Shown: piece by piece, positions 1 to 5,627 of the stretch
Layout of the letters: the number at the start of each line of letters is the position of its first letter
How positions within the stretch are numbered: position 1 is the first letter of the stretch
Assembly (NCBI GenBank): GCA_026987055.1
Contig: JALSNL010000440.1
Location: 1 to 6,403, forward strand
Reading direction: 5' to 3'
From: Melioribacteraceae bacterium
Lineage (GTDB): Bacteria; Bacteroidota; Ignavibacteria; Ignavibacteriales; Melioribacteraceae
DNA length: 6,403 nucleotides
The notes under the pieces: generated by a model
What the model was told of the DNA's origin: nothing
The model's input: only the letters and a program-made list of their open reading frames with translations
The model's database searches: none
Position numbers and translations under genes: made by a program

Positions 1-452
1 TAAATGAATTGGATACTTATGCAAATTACCAAGCAAAACTTATTGAACGAAATAATATCAATCCGCAATGGCAACCGGTTTACAAAAAATTCAGTTTTAT
101 TACTGACCCGGATAATTATAAATATATAGATATTCCATTTTACGAAGCTGCAGAAATTAGCGGAAGTGTTAATAAAAAGTTGAACGGCAGAGTAATTCCG
201 GTTAACGGAATTAAAGTAATTTTAGAAAATAAAAAGACAAATAAAACTAAAACACTTAGAACTTTATCGGACGGTACATTTTATTTATACGGTTTACAAC
301 CGGGCAAGTATAAAATATATATTGATAAAAAACAGCTCCATAAACTAAATCTTCCTTCCACACCAAATTATTTTAATGCGGAAATAAAATCCATAAGCAA
401 CACGGGAAAGGAAGTTGAGTATAATTTTATTTTAGAAAGTTATAATAATTAA
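1..452 (+). CDS. C-terminal end of a probable surface/outer-membrane protein with a prealbumin-like domain (5' truncated)
   Basis: The reading frame is open from the left edge: codons at 3-8 read N-E before the first possible start at 9. This is therefore the tail of a longer gene, with about 149 residues visible, and not a complete 147-residue protein. A lead-in containing IDIPFYEAAEISGSV is followed by a beta-rich domain of roughly 90 residues. That domain carries the signature SDGTFYLYGLQPGKY, the DGxFxFxxLxPGxY pattern of carboxypeptidase-regulatory, Cna-B and SpaA-like prealbumin folds. In Bacteroidota and relatives such domains often sit at the ends of large secreted or usher-like outer-membrane proteins, so a cell-surface role is plausible. 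No catalytic residues or sorting motif are visible. The stop TAA is at 450-452. The next gene on this strand starts 249 bp later and has its own promoter candidate, so this looks like the last gene of its unit. The domain call is fairly safe; the protein's function is unknown. Confidence 0.75.
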   Translation, partial: NELDTYANYQAKLIERNNINPQWQPVYKKFSFITDPDNYKYIDIPFYEAAEISGSVNKKLNGRVIPVNGIKVILENKKTNKTKTLRTLSDGTFYLYGLQPGKYKIYIDKKQLHKLNLPSTPNYFNAEIKSISNTGKEVEYNFILESYNN

Positions 453-619
453 AATATTAAAGCTTTTTTCTATAGTCAGAGTCCTTGTCATTTTTTATAA
501 AAGAAAAAAGTAATTGAAAGGCCGAACAGCAATTTATTTAATTCTAATCATTACAAATTTTTACAAAATAATAAGTGTAAGTAAATAGTTATAAATTTTA
601 ATAATAAATGCTTTAAAAT

Positions 620-646
620 TAAAATAATAGAAAAAATAAACGATAA
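620..646 (+). promoter_or_regulatory. Candidate sigma-28 (FliA-type) promoter for the chemotaxis receptor gene
   Basis: TAAA at 620-623, a 15-nt spacer and AACGATAA at 639-646 match the motility sigma factor consensus TAAA-N15-GCCGATAA. The -35 core and spacing are exact, and the -10 matches 6 of 8 positions. Transcription would begin near 652-656, giving a 5' leader of about 50 nt before the ATG at 702. Chemotaxis receptors are classic sigma-28 targets, which supports the call. TAAA is common in DNA this AT-rich, so the weight rests on the CGATAA block and its spacing. Confidence 0.4.
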
Positions 647-686
647 TTGTACTTGCAGTTTAAACAGTAGCAAAAAATAAGTATAA

Positions 687-692
687 AAGGGG
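687..692 (+). promoter_or_regulatory. Shine-Dalgarno site of the chemotaxis receptor gene
   Basis: AAGGGG within AAAAGGGGAAAG lies 9 nt before the ATG at 702 and fixes that start. It is the only clear Shine-Dalgarno in the window. The other two genes with visible starts (4213 on the minus strand and 4542 on the plus strand) have only A/T-rich leaders, as is common in the Bacteroidota lineage. Confidence 0.75.
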
Positions 693-701
693 AAAGAAAT
701 A

Positions 702-2606
702 ATGTGGGAAAAACTATCAATTAAACAAAAGTTTTTATTGCTGATAGGGGTTGTATTATTTTCAATATTTGCCAGCTTTGCAGTAAATTATCCTAAACTA
801 AATCAAATTTCTGATGAGTGGGATGGATACTTATCCAACGTAGTTTTAAGGAATGAATACATATCCGATATGAGGGCACATTTCGGTTATGGTGGAGCTA
901 TACATAATTTTAAGAATTATGTTTTAAGAGCAAATGATAAATATATTGGCAGATTTAAAAATGATTATCTAGCTGTTAAACAAATCATTTCCGATTATAA
1001 AAAATTAAAAGACATAACACAAACCGAAAAAGAAGCTTTAAATATCATTCAAGAAACATTTGATAAATACAACAATTCTCTTAAAGTAGCTAAGAAAATG
1101 TATGATGAAGGCAGTAATCCGGAGAGTATAGATAAAGTTATTAAAATTAATGATAGTCCGGCTTTTATCTCTTTTGCAAGATTAATTAATGAATATAATA
1201 AGTTAACTAAAATTGAAGAAAAAAGATTAAATACTAGTATTTCCGAAGCAATTATATTTTTATTTGTTAGCTTAGGTTCTGCTTTTTTTATAAGCATGGC
1301 TATCATACTTATTTTAAGCTCTTATATTACCAAAGGAATCAAAACGGTTAAGGACGCAGCGGTTAAAGTTGCAAACGGAGATTTGTCAACACATATAACA
1401 TTTAACACAAAAGATGAATTTGGTGAGTTAGCCGATTCATTTAATGTTATGACAAAAAAATTAAAAGGAAGCAATGATGCAGTTCTAAATGAAAGAACTG
1501 CAGTAGAAAGAAAAGTAGAGCTAGCTGTTAGAGAATCAGAAGAAAGAAGAAAATATTTGGAAGATTCAACAGCTGAAATCTTAAAAGAAATGGAGAAATT
1601 TTCTTATGGTGATTTAACTGCACAAGTTTTAATTACAAAATCCGATGATGATATTGCCCGTCTTTTTGAAGGTTTTAATCAAGTTGTAGAAAACATAAAA
1701 CAAATGATATTACAAGTAAAAGAAGCAACCGAAGCTACTGCTGCTGCAAGTATACAAATTGCTTCAAGTGCCGAAGAAATGGCTATCGGTACAAATGAGC
1801 AATCTTCTCAAACTATGGAAGTTGTTGCTGCAATGCAAGAAATGTCGCAATCTGTGGAGGAAACCGTTAAAAATGCTACTGCAGCTGCCGAAGCTTCTAA
1901 AACAACTAGCGAAAAAGCGGCTGAGGGAATGATAAAATTGCAAGCGGAAAAAGAAGGTATGCAGCAAATTGTTAAAGTTTCCGAAAACACAAGTAAAACA
2001 ATATCTTCTTTAGCTAATAAAACAGATCAAATTGGTGCCATTACACAAGTAATTGATGAGATTGCCGATCAGACAAATCTTTTGGCATTAAATGCGGCAA
2101 TAGAAGCAGCCAGAGCCGGTGAGCAAGGAAGAGGCTTTGCAGTTGTTGCCGACGAAGTAAGAAAATTAGCCGAAAGAACAACTAAAGCAACTAAAGAAAT
2201 TGCCGAAACAATCGGTGAAATTCAAGTGGAAGCTAAAGAAGCAAATAACTCTATGGAAGAAGCTGAAGAAGCAATTCTTGACGGTCTGAAGATGAATGAA
2301 GAAGTTGATAATGTACTGAATGATATTCTGCAAAGTATTAGTGATGTTTCCGAGCAAATAAACAGAGCTGCGCTTGCCAGTAGGGAACAATCAACTAAGA
2401 CCGAACAAGTTACATCATTTATAGAGTTAATAAATGGTGTGGCAAACGAAACATCTATGGGAGTTCACCAAATAGCACAAGCTTCCGAAAACCTAAATAA
2501 TTTAACATCTAATTTAACTAACTTAATATCTCAGTTTAAAATTGACAATGATGTGTCTCCAAATTTATATGTAGGTAGTGAAGAAAATGTTATGGAATAT
2601 GCTTAA
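702..2606 (+). CDS. Methyl-accepting chemotaxis protein (transmembrane chemoreceptor)
   Basis: This complete 634-residue receptor should sense a ligand outside the inner membrane and control the CheA kinase through CheW. Transmembrane helix 1 is about residues 11-29. An all-helical periplasmic sensor of roughly 150 residues follows and includes the block H60[16 protein letters not shown]. Transmembrane helix 2 is about 183-209. A HAMP domain spans about 210-262 ([16 protein letters not shown]), and a second HAMP-like unit spans about 290-340 ([20 protein letters not shown]). The signalling coiled coil runs to about 612. Its hairpin tip is canonical: [20 protein letters not shown] from residue 454, then [20 protein letters not shown]. 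Candidate methylation glutamates include the EE pair at 358-359 and the EE pairs near 519-523. The C-terminus (ENVMEYA) lacks the NWETF-type tether for CheR/CheB. No che or flagellar gene is adjacent, so it is an orphan receptor, probably driven by the sigma-28-like site at 620-646. The ligand cannot be read from the sequence. Confidence 0.96.
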   Translation: MWEKLSIKQKFLLLIGVVLFSIFASFAVNYPKLNQISDEWDGYLSNVVLRNEYISDMRAHFGYGGAIHNFKNYVLRANDKYIGRFKNDYLAVKQIISDYKKLKDITQTEKEALNIIQETFDKYNNSLKVAKKMYDEGSNPESIDKVIKINDSPAFISFARLINEYNKLTKIEEKRLNTSISEAIIFLFVSLGSAFFISMAIILILSSYITKGIKTVKDAAVKVANGDLSTHITFNTKDEFGELADSFNVMTKKLKGSNDAVLNERTAVERKVELAVRESEERRKYLEDSTAEILKEMEKFSYGDLTAQVLITKSDDDIARLFEGFNQVVENIKQMILQVKEATEATAAASIQIASSAEEMAIGTNEQSSQTMEVVAAMQEMSQSVEETVKNATAAAEASKTTSEKAAEGMIKLQAEKEGMQQIVKVSENTSKTISSLANKTDQIGAITQVIDEIADQTNLLALNAAIEAARAGEQGRGFAVVADEVRKLAERTTKATKEIAETIGEIQVEAKEANNSMEEAEEAILDGLKMNEEVDNVLNDILQSISDVSEQINRAALASREQSTKTEQVTSFIELINGVANETSMGVHQIAQASENLNNLTSNLTNLISQFKIDNDVSPNLYVGSEENVMEYA

Positions 2607-4213
2607 TTATTTTTATTCTTTCCGCCATGTATTTGTCCATGGCGGTAAGTTTTTTTTATAATTAACATTGATTTTTTTATAATACTTGACGGGTAGCCTT
2701 TAATTTCCAAAAGTCTAATTGCATTTCCCGAAGATGTTGGACCTTTACGTAATTTGTAATCAAAATAAAAATTATTATCCTCAACTTGTTCGCTGAAATG
2801 AAACATTTTATACTTATTGTTTAGCAATTCTTGCAACTCTATATCATGAGTTGTTACAAACACAAAATTATTTTTATCCAAATATTCTAATACAGTTGTT
2901 GATGCTGCTAATCTTTCAACTGTATTTGTTCCTCTAAAAATTTCATCAATTAAAAAAAGGTAATTAGAATTTGATTCGGAAAGCTTGATGAAATTTTGCA
3001 AATCTTCAATTTCAACAAAAAAATAGCTCTTGGAATTTTCTAAATCTTCCTCTCTGTTTATTGCGGACTTAATTAATAGTCTGGGAATAGTTGCATTTTT
3101 ACTCAAGCAAAAATTAAGTGTTTGTGCTAGAATTATATTTATTCCAATAGTTTTTATAAAAGTTGTTTTACCGGACATATTTGAACCGGTAATTAAAAGA
3201 GAACTATTGAGGTCTTCCAAACTATTGGAAACTGCATTTGGTATTAAAGGATGATAAACATCTTCAAAAGAAATTATACTATGGTTAGAAAATTTAGGAT
3301 GGGAATATTTTGTTTGCGAACTTAAATAAGAAGCTAAGGAAATTGCTACATCTAATTGTGCAATATTTTCAAATATTTCCTGAATATTTTCTTGATGCTT
3401 TTGTAATAAACCAACTGAGGTACAATACTTTAATAAATCGTAAAGAAAATAAATATTAATATATTCGGCTATCATTGCAAATATCTCATTCGTAGAAGCA
3501 ATGTCTAGAACAAGAGAACCTATTCTTTTATTCAGTTTTTTTATTAGAGGTAATCTTTTATTTAGAAAAGTTAATTGAGTAATAAAAGGATTCTCAAGTT
3601 TAGAAACGTTTCTAGCGGAAATTAAAAGTAGATTCAAACCGGAGAAACCTTCAAAATATTGATGAATTTTTTTTGAGTAAAAATGATTTATAAATAAATT
3701 AACAAGGAATATAGTTATAGTTAAAAATAAAAAGGTATTGTTGAAAATTGTTAAGATAAATGAAATAAGTGCCGAAAATGATAAAATAAAAAATAAATAA
3801 TAGTACCTTGGTTTTTGTGGAAGTTTACCATAAATAAGCGGAGCAATAAAGTAGGCTTTATTCTTGTCAAGTCTTTTAAGCTCTATCTGAATAGATTCAC
3901 GCTGTTCGGAATTATCTTTAAAATACTCGGCAAGTTTTATTCTTTTGTTTAGGAGTTCCGAATCATTTTCATATTTATGTAATAAATGATAAAGATATTG
4001 TTGTCCAACCGGCGATGTGTTTCTATCCAGTATAGCGAAAACATCATCTAAATTTAAATCTTTCCAAGTTTTGTCATCAACAAATTCGGTGTTATTCTGT
4101 TGCTTTTTGATTTGATGAAGATAAGAAATAAAATCAAAGTTGCGAAACTTAATGATTGGTTTTGTCCAATTATTGCGGATTTCTTTTAATTTCTTTTTCC
4201 CATTGAAAAACAT
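2603..4213 (-). CDS. Membrane-anchored MutS-family ATPase without a mismatch-recognition domain
   Basis: The 536-residue product ends in a MutS/ABC-type ATPase domain (about 313-520). It has Walker [11 protein letters not shown] (342-351, K349), the MutS segment SYFFVEIED (396-404), Walker [13 protein letters not shown] (419-430, D423/E424), H456 in VTTHD, and a C-terminal helical stretch [15 protein letters not shown] like the MutS dimerisation tail. Residues from about 52 ([20 protein letters not shown]) resemble the start of the MutS core domain. Two adjacent hydrophobic helices, about 137-157 and 160-178, interrupt the core, so both ends should face the cytoplasm. At 536 residues it is far shorter than true MutS (about 850-900) and lacks the N-terminal domain with the FxE wedge, so it should not be named mutS. 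It resembles the shorter, poorly characterised MutS-related proteins of Bacteroidota; its role (DNA-structure handling at the membrane, or something else) is unknown. The ATG at 4211-4213 is the first in frame and has no Shine-Dalgarno. Its stop overlaps the stop of the convergent receptor gene. Confidence 0.9.
   Translation of the reverse strand: MFFNGKKKLKEIRNNWTKPIIKFRNFDFISYLHQIKKQQNNTEFVDDKTWKDLNLDDVFAILDRNTSPVGQQYLYHLLHKYENDSELLNKRIKLAEYFKDNSEQRESIQIELKRLDKNKAYFIAPLIYGKLPQKPRYYYLFFILSFSALISFILTIFNNTFLFLTITIFLVNLFINHFYSKKIHQYFEGFSGLNLLLISARNVSKLENPFITQLTFLNKRLPLIKKLNKRIGSLVLDIASTNEIFAMIAEYINIYFLYDLLKYCTSVGLLQKHQENIQEIFENIAQLDVAISLASYLSSQTKYSHPKFSNHSIISFEDVYHPLIPNAVSNSLEDLNSSLLITGSNMSGKTTFIKTIGINIILAQTLNFCLSKNATIPRLLIKSAINREEDLENSKSYFFVEIEDLQNFIKLSESNSNYLFLIDEIFRGTNTVERLAASTTVLEYLDKNNFVFVTTHDIELQELLNNKYKMFHFSEQVEDNNFYFDYKLRKGPTSSGNAIRLLEIKGYPSSIIKKSMLIIKKTYRHGQIHGGKNKNN
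2622..2657 (+). terminator. Intrinsic terminator of the chemotaxis receptor gene, inside the opposing coding region
   Basis: Perfect 8-bp arms CCGCCATG (2622-2629) and CATGGCGG (2638-2645) enclose an 8-nt loop. TAAG and then eight T residues (2650-2657) follow on the plus strand. The stem begins 15 nt after the receptor stop codon and is strikingly GC-rich for this region. On the minus strand the sequence after the hairpin is A-rich with no U tract, so termination should be directional and act on the receptor transcript. The same bases encode the last residues (YRHGQIHGG) of the MutS-like protein. Confidence 0.85.
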
Positions 4214-4368
4214 AAATTAAAATACTTTATAATTAAAATAAAATCAAATTATGTTAAGGATTCTCAGTAGAAATATAATAAAAAACGAAAGATGGTAAGA
4301 TGGGAAACAAAAAATAAGACTTTTCCATGTTGAGTACTTTATACAAAATATCCCTCAAAGCGAACTTT

Positions 4369-4491
4369 GTCCTAAAAATAACATTGAGATCAAGATTATG
4401 GAGTATAGTGTACATTTTACTATATAGATATGTTTACTAAAGTAAACATCATGCATTCATAATCTCCATTTTTAATAGAAATTTTTTGGAC
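4369..4491. repeat. Nested imperfect inverted repeat (outer arms enclosing two hairpins)
   Basis: Outer arms GTCCTAAAAAT (4369-4379) and ATTTTTTGGAC (4481-4491) pair at 10 of 11 positions. Inside them AGATTATG (4393-4400) pairs with CATAATCT (4458-4465), extendable by a G-U and an A-T pair. Within that stem lie two hairpins: TATAGT/ACTATA (4404-4409 with 4419-4424) and ATGTTTAC/GTAAACAT (4430-4437 with 4442-4449). The two outer stems share nearly the same centre (about 4429-4430), giving a three-way-junction or cruciform layout of about 123 nt. It could be a structured leader RNA, a decayed mobile-element end or a regulatory palindrome. The pairing is seen directly; the function is not known. 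Confidence 0.5.
4430..4449. promoter_or_regulatory. Perfect 8+8 palindrome, possible operator or hairpin
   Basis: ATGTTTAC and GTAAACAT flank TAAA with no mismatch, 92 nt before the ATG of the secreted-protein gene. Its size and symmetry fit a dimeric repressor site, and its 4-nt loop also fits an RNA or DNA hairpin. The half-site order is the reverse of the biotin-repressor box, and the spacing differs, so BirA is not indicated. No regulator gene is visible nearby. Confidence 0.35.
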
Positions 4492-4541
4492 TAAAATTTG
4501 CTTTAGAAAAAATATTTCTTAATAACAAAATTTCTACCAAA

Positions 4542-5237
4542 ATGAGACAACTTAAGTTATTGTTACTTCCAATTGTCATTTTAAGCTTTTACTATTCTTC
4601 AAATATTGTTGCTCAACGTATATTGCCAATAGGGCGGAACAAAAATTTCAAATTTACCAAACTCCCAAATAAAAAAATTGTAAAAAGAAAACCACAAACC
4701 AAAAAGAGAGTGTATCATCCTCAAAATATTATGCAACTTAATAATGGCGAACCAATTGATGAAGGCTCTAATTACAATATTGATTATAATGATAATTATG
4801 AGCAACATATTATCGAGAATGAAACCCAAAACCATAAAACGAATACGGATGAAGATTATTTTCCCTATTTAGATTTCCCACTAAGATTTACAAATGCTAA
4901 AATTGAATATCTGAAAACGATTGAAAAAAACAATGCACTACAAGCAGAAATTTACAAAATGAAGATAAAATTAAAAGTTACAAAAGATGATTATTTTAAT
5001 CCGTTTGCAGTAATGCTTGAATATGCAAAAGGTGCAACGCAATTGGAAGTTTTTAATGAAGATGAACAATTTTTGTATTGGAATAAAAATTATACTTTTG
5101 AAAAAGAGATAGAGATTCAGCAGCAAGGATTTGTAAATTTACAAATTGGTTATTATGATATTGTACGAGATAGATTTTATAGTGAAAAATCAACTACCCC
5201 AAAAACAAATCTCCTGATTTATATTAAATCACACTGA
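4542..5237 (+). CDS. Uncharacterised secreted protein (signal peptide, basic then acidic linker, beta-rich C-terminus)
   Basis: I do not recognise this 231-residue protein. Residues 1-25 form a typical Sec signal peptide: MRQLK, then a hydrophobic core LLLLPIVILSFYY, then SSNIVAQ with cleavage likely next to A24/Q25. There is no lipobox cysteine, so it should be soluble in the periplasm or exported. Residues 30-60 are rich in Lys and Arg, and residues 66-106 are Asp/Glu/Asn-rich and low-complexity, probably a flexible linker. Residues 107-231 look like a compact fold with alternating hydrophobic strands (AEIYKMKIKLKV, EKEIEIQQQGFVNLQIGYYDI). No catalytic motif, C-terminal sorting domain or membrane anchor is evident. 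The ATG at 4542 gives the signal peptide at the right place despite the absence of a Shine-Dalgarno. It is transcribed divergently from the MutS-like gene and converges on the carboxylase gene, so it is probably monocistronic. That it is a real gene is fairly secure, given the signal peptide and the open frame. Confidence 0.8.
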   Translation: MRQLKLLLLPIVILSFYYSSNIVAQRILPIGRNKNFKFTKLPNKKIVKRKPQTKKRVYHPQNIMQLNNGEPIDEGSNYNIDYNDNYEQHIIENETQNHKTNTDEDYFPYLDFPLRFTNAKIEYLKTIEKNNALQAEIYKMKIKLKVTKDDYFNPFAVMLEYAKGATQLEVFNEDEQFLYWNKNYTFEKEIEIQQQGFVNLQIGYYDIVRDRFYSEKSTTPKTNLLIYIKSH

Positions 5238-5247
5238 GCATAAAATT

Positions 5248-5270
5248 TATAAACAAAAACTTTGTTTATA
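5248..5270 (+). terminator. Hairpin after the secreted-protein gene, weak terminator candidate
   Basis: Perfect 10-nt arms TATAAACAAA (5248-5257) and TTTGTTTATA (5261-5270) surround a 3-nt loop, starting 11 nt after the stop codon. The position suits a terminator. However, the stem is almost entirely A/T and is followed by TTAAGATTTA, not a clean U tract, so it may equally only protect the transcript's 3' end. Confidence 0.35.
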
Positions 5271-5372
5271 TTAAGATTTATATAAGAAAATTATTTTGCG
5301 AGGAAATTTATGAATAGATGATTTTGCTTTTATAAAGTGGAAGTAATTGTAAAATTGAAATCCTATTTGTCT

Positions 5373-5541
5373 TAAACCCAAATTATGCATTAGAATTTGG
5401 AAATTGTTTATAAAACTCTAATATGCAATAAGTTAAAGAGACTTTTTAACTTAACCATTCCTAATGCTTTGCATTAGAATAATTGCTTTTATTACAATAG
5501 TTTAGAGCTATTCTGTTTTTCTATTGCATAATTCGGGTTAA
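5373..5541. repeat. Palindromic element with ~21-bp terminal inverted repeats, MITE-like or structured RNA
   Basis: Bases 5373-5393 pair with 5521-5541 at 18 of 21 positions. The conserved part is AACCC with AATTATGCA on the left and TGCATAATT with GGGTT on the right. Inside are three hairpins: TAAGTTAAA/TTTAACTTA (5429-5437 with 5445-5453), CTAATGC/GCATTAG around TTT (5461-5477), and AATAG/CTATT (5496-5512). TGCATTAGAAT occurs twice in the same orientation (5386-5396, 5470-5480), and ATGCAATA (5423-5430) is inverted as TATTGCAT (5522-5529). The length, the terminal repeats and the convergent intergenic position suit a non-autonomous insertion element; a folded RNA is the alternative. No transposase remnant is visible and no convincing target duplication is seen. 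Confidence 0.5.
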
Positions 5542-5627
5542 ATATAGCTCGTATAAATTATCCGTGTAAAGTTTCACAAAGTTGTTGATGCTTTCCTTTT
5601 TGCGTCTGGTGTTTTACTTCTTTCGTC

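Larger units (their letters stand above)
4214..4541. other. Divergent intergenic region (328 bp) between the MutS-like gene and the secreted-protein gene
   Basis: There is no credible coding sequence here. The spacer must hold promoters for both flanking genes, but no strong sigma-70 site stands out. On the minus strand a TTAACA-like -35 (4252-4257) lies upstream of A/T-rich -10-like sequence, with poor spacing to the best TATAAA. The right two thirds carry the nested inverted repeats listed separately. Two further small structures are CAAAG-CGAA-CTTTG (4356-4369) and a 10-nt A/T-only-cored inverted repeat, TAGAAATTTT (4476-4485) with AAAATTTCTA (4527-4536), which ends 5 nt before the ATG at 4542. 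Confidence 0.6.
5238..5627. other. Convergent intergenic region (390 bp) without a gene
   Basis: Only very short frames occur here (for example, the ATG near 5310 stops after three codons). The stretch holds a terminator-like hairpin just after the secreted-protein gene and a large palindromic element, both listed separately. Next to the carboxylase stop is an imperfect direct repeat, CTTTTTGCGTCT (5596-5607) and CTTCTTTCGTCT (5617-5628), plus a quasi-palindrome GTGTAAAGTTTCAC (5563-5576). No T-tract terminator for the minus-strand carboxylase gene is evident. Confidence 0.6.

Noticed and set aside
463..510. Inverted repeat CTTTTTTC / GAAAAAAG after the first gene, and the short AAAGCTTT palindrome before a T run
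   Set aside because: The arms are homopolymeric A/T and 32 nt apart, so they are expected by chance here. The 8-nt palindrome is too short for a stable terminator stem. No terminator is called for the first gene.
1049..1306. Open frame on the minus strand inside the chemoreceptor gene (also 1764-1967, 1808-1990, 2166-2390)
   Set aside because: These lie fully inside a well-supported coding gene in other frames and have no recognisable domain or start signal.
3030..3254. Plus-strand frame opposite the MutS-like ATPase domain
   Set aside because: It is antisense to conserved Walker motifs and is explained by the real gene's codon pattern.
4430..4449. Biotin repressor (BirA) box
   Set aside because: BirA sites have GTAAAC on the left and GTTTAC on the right with about 15 nt between them. 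Here the order is reversed and the gap is 4 nt.
4599..4835. Minus-strand frame opposite the secreted-protein gene
   Set aside because: It is low-complexity (Ile-rich from an AAT/TAT-rich sense strand), and the sense frame has a proper signal peptide.
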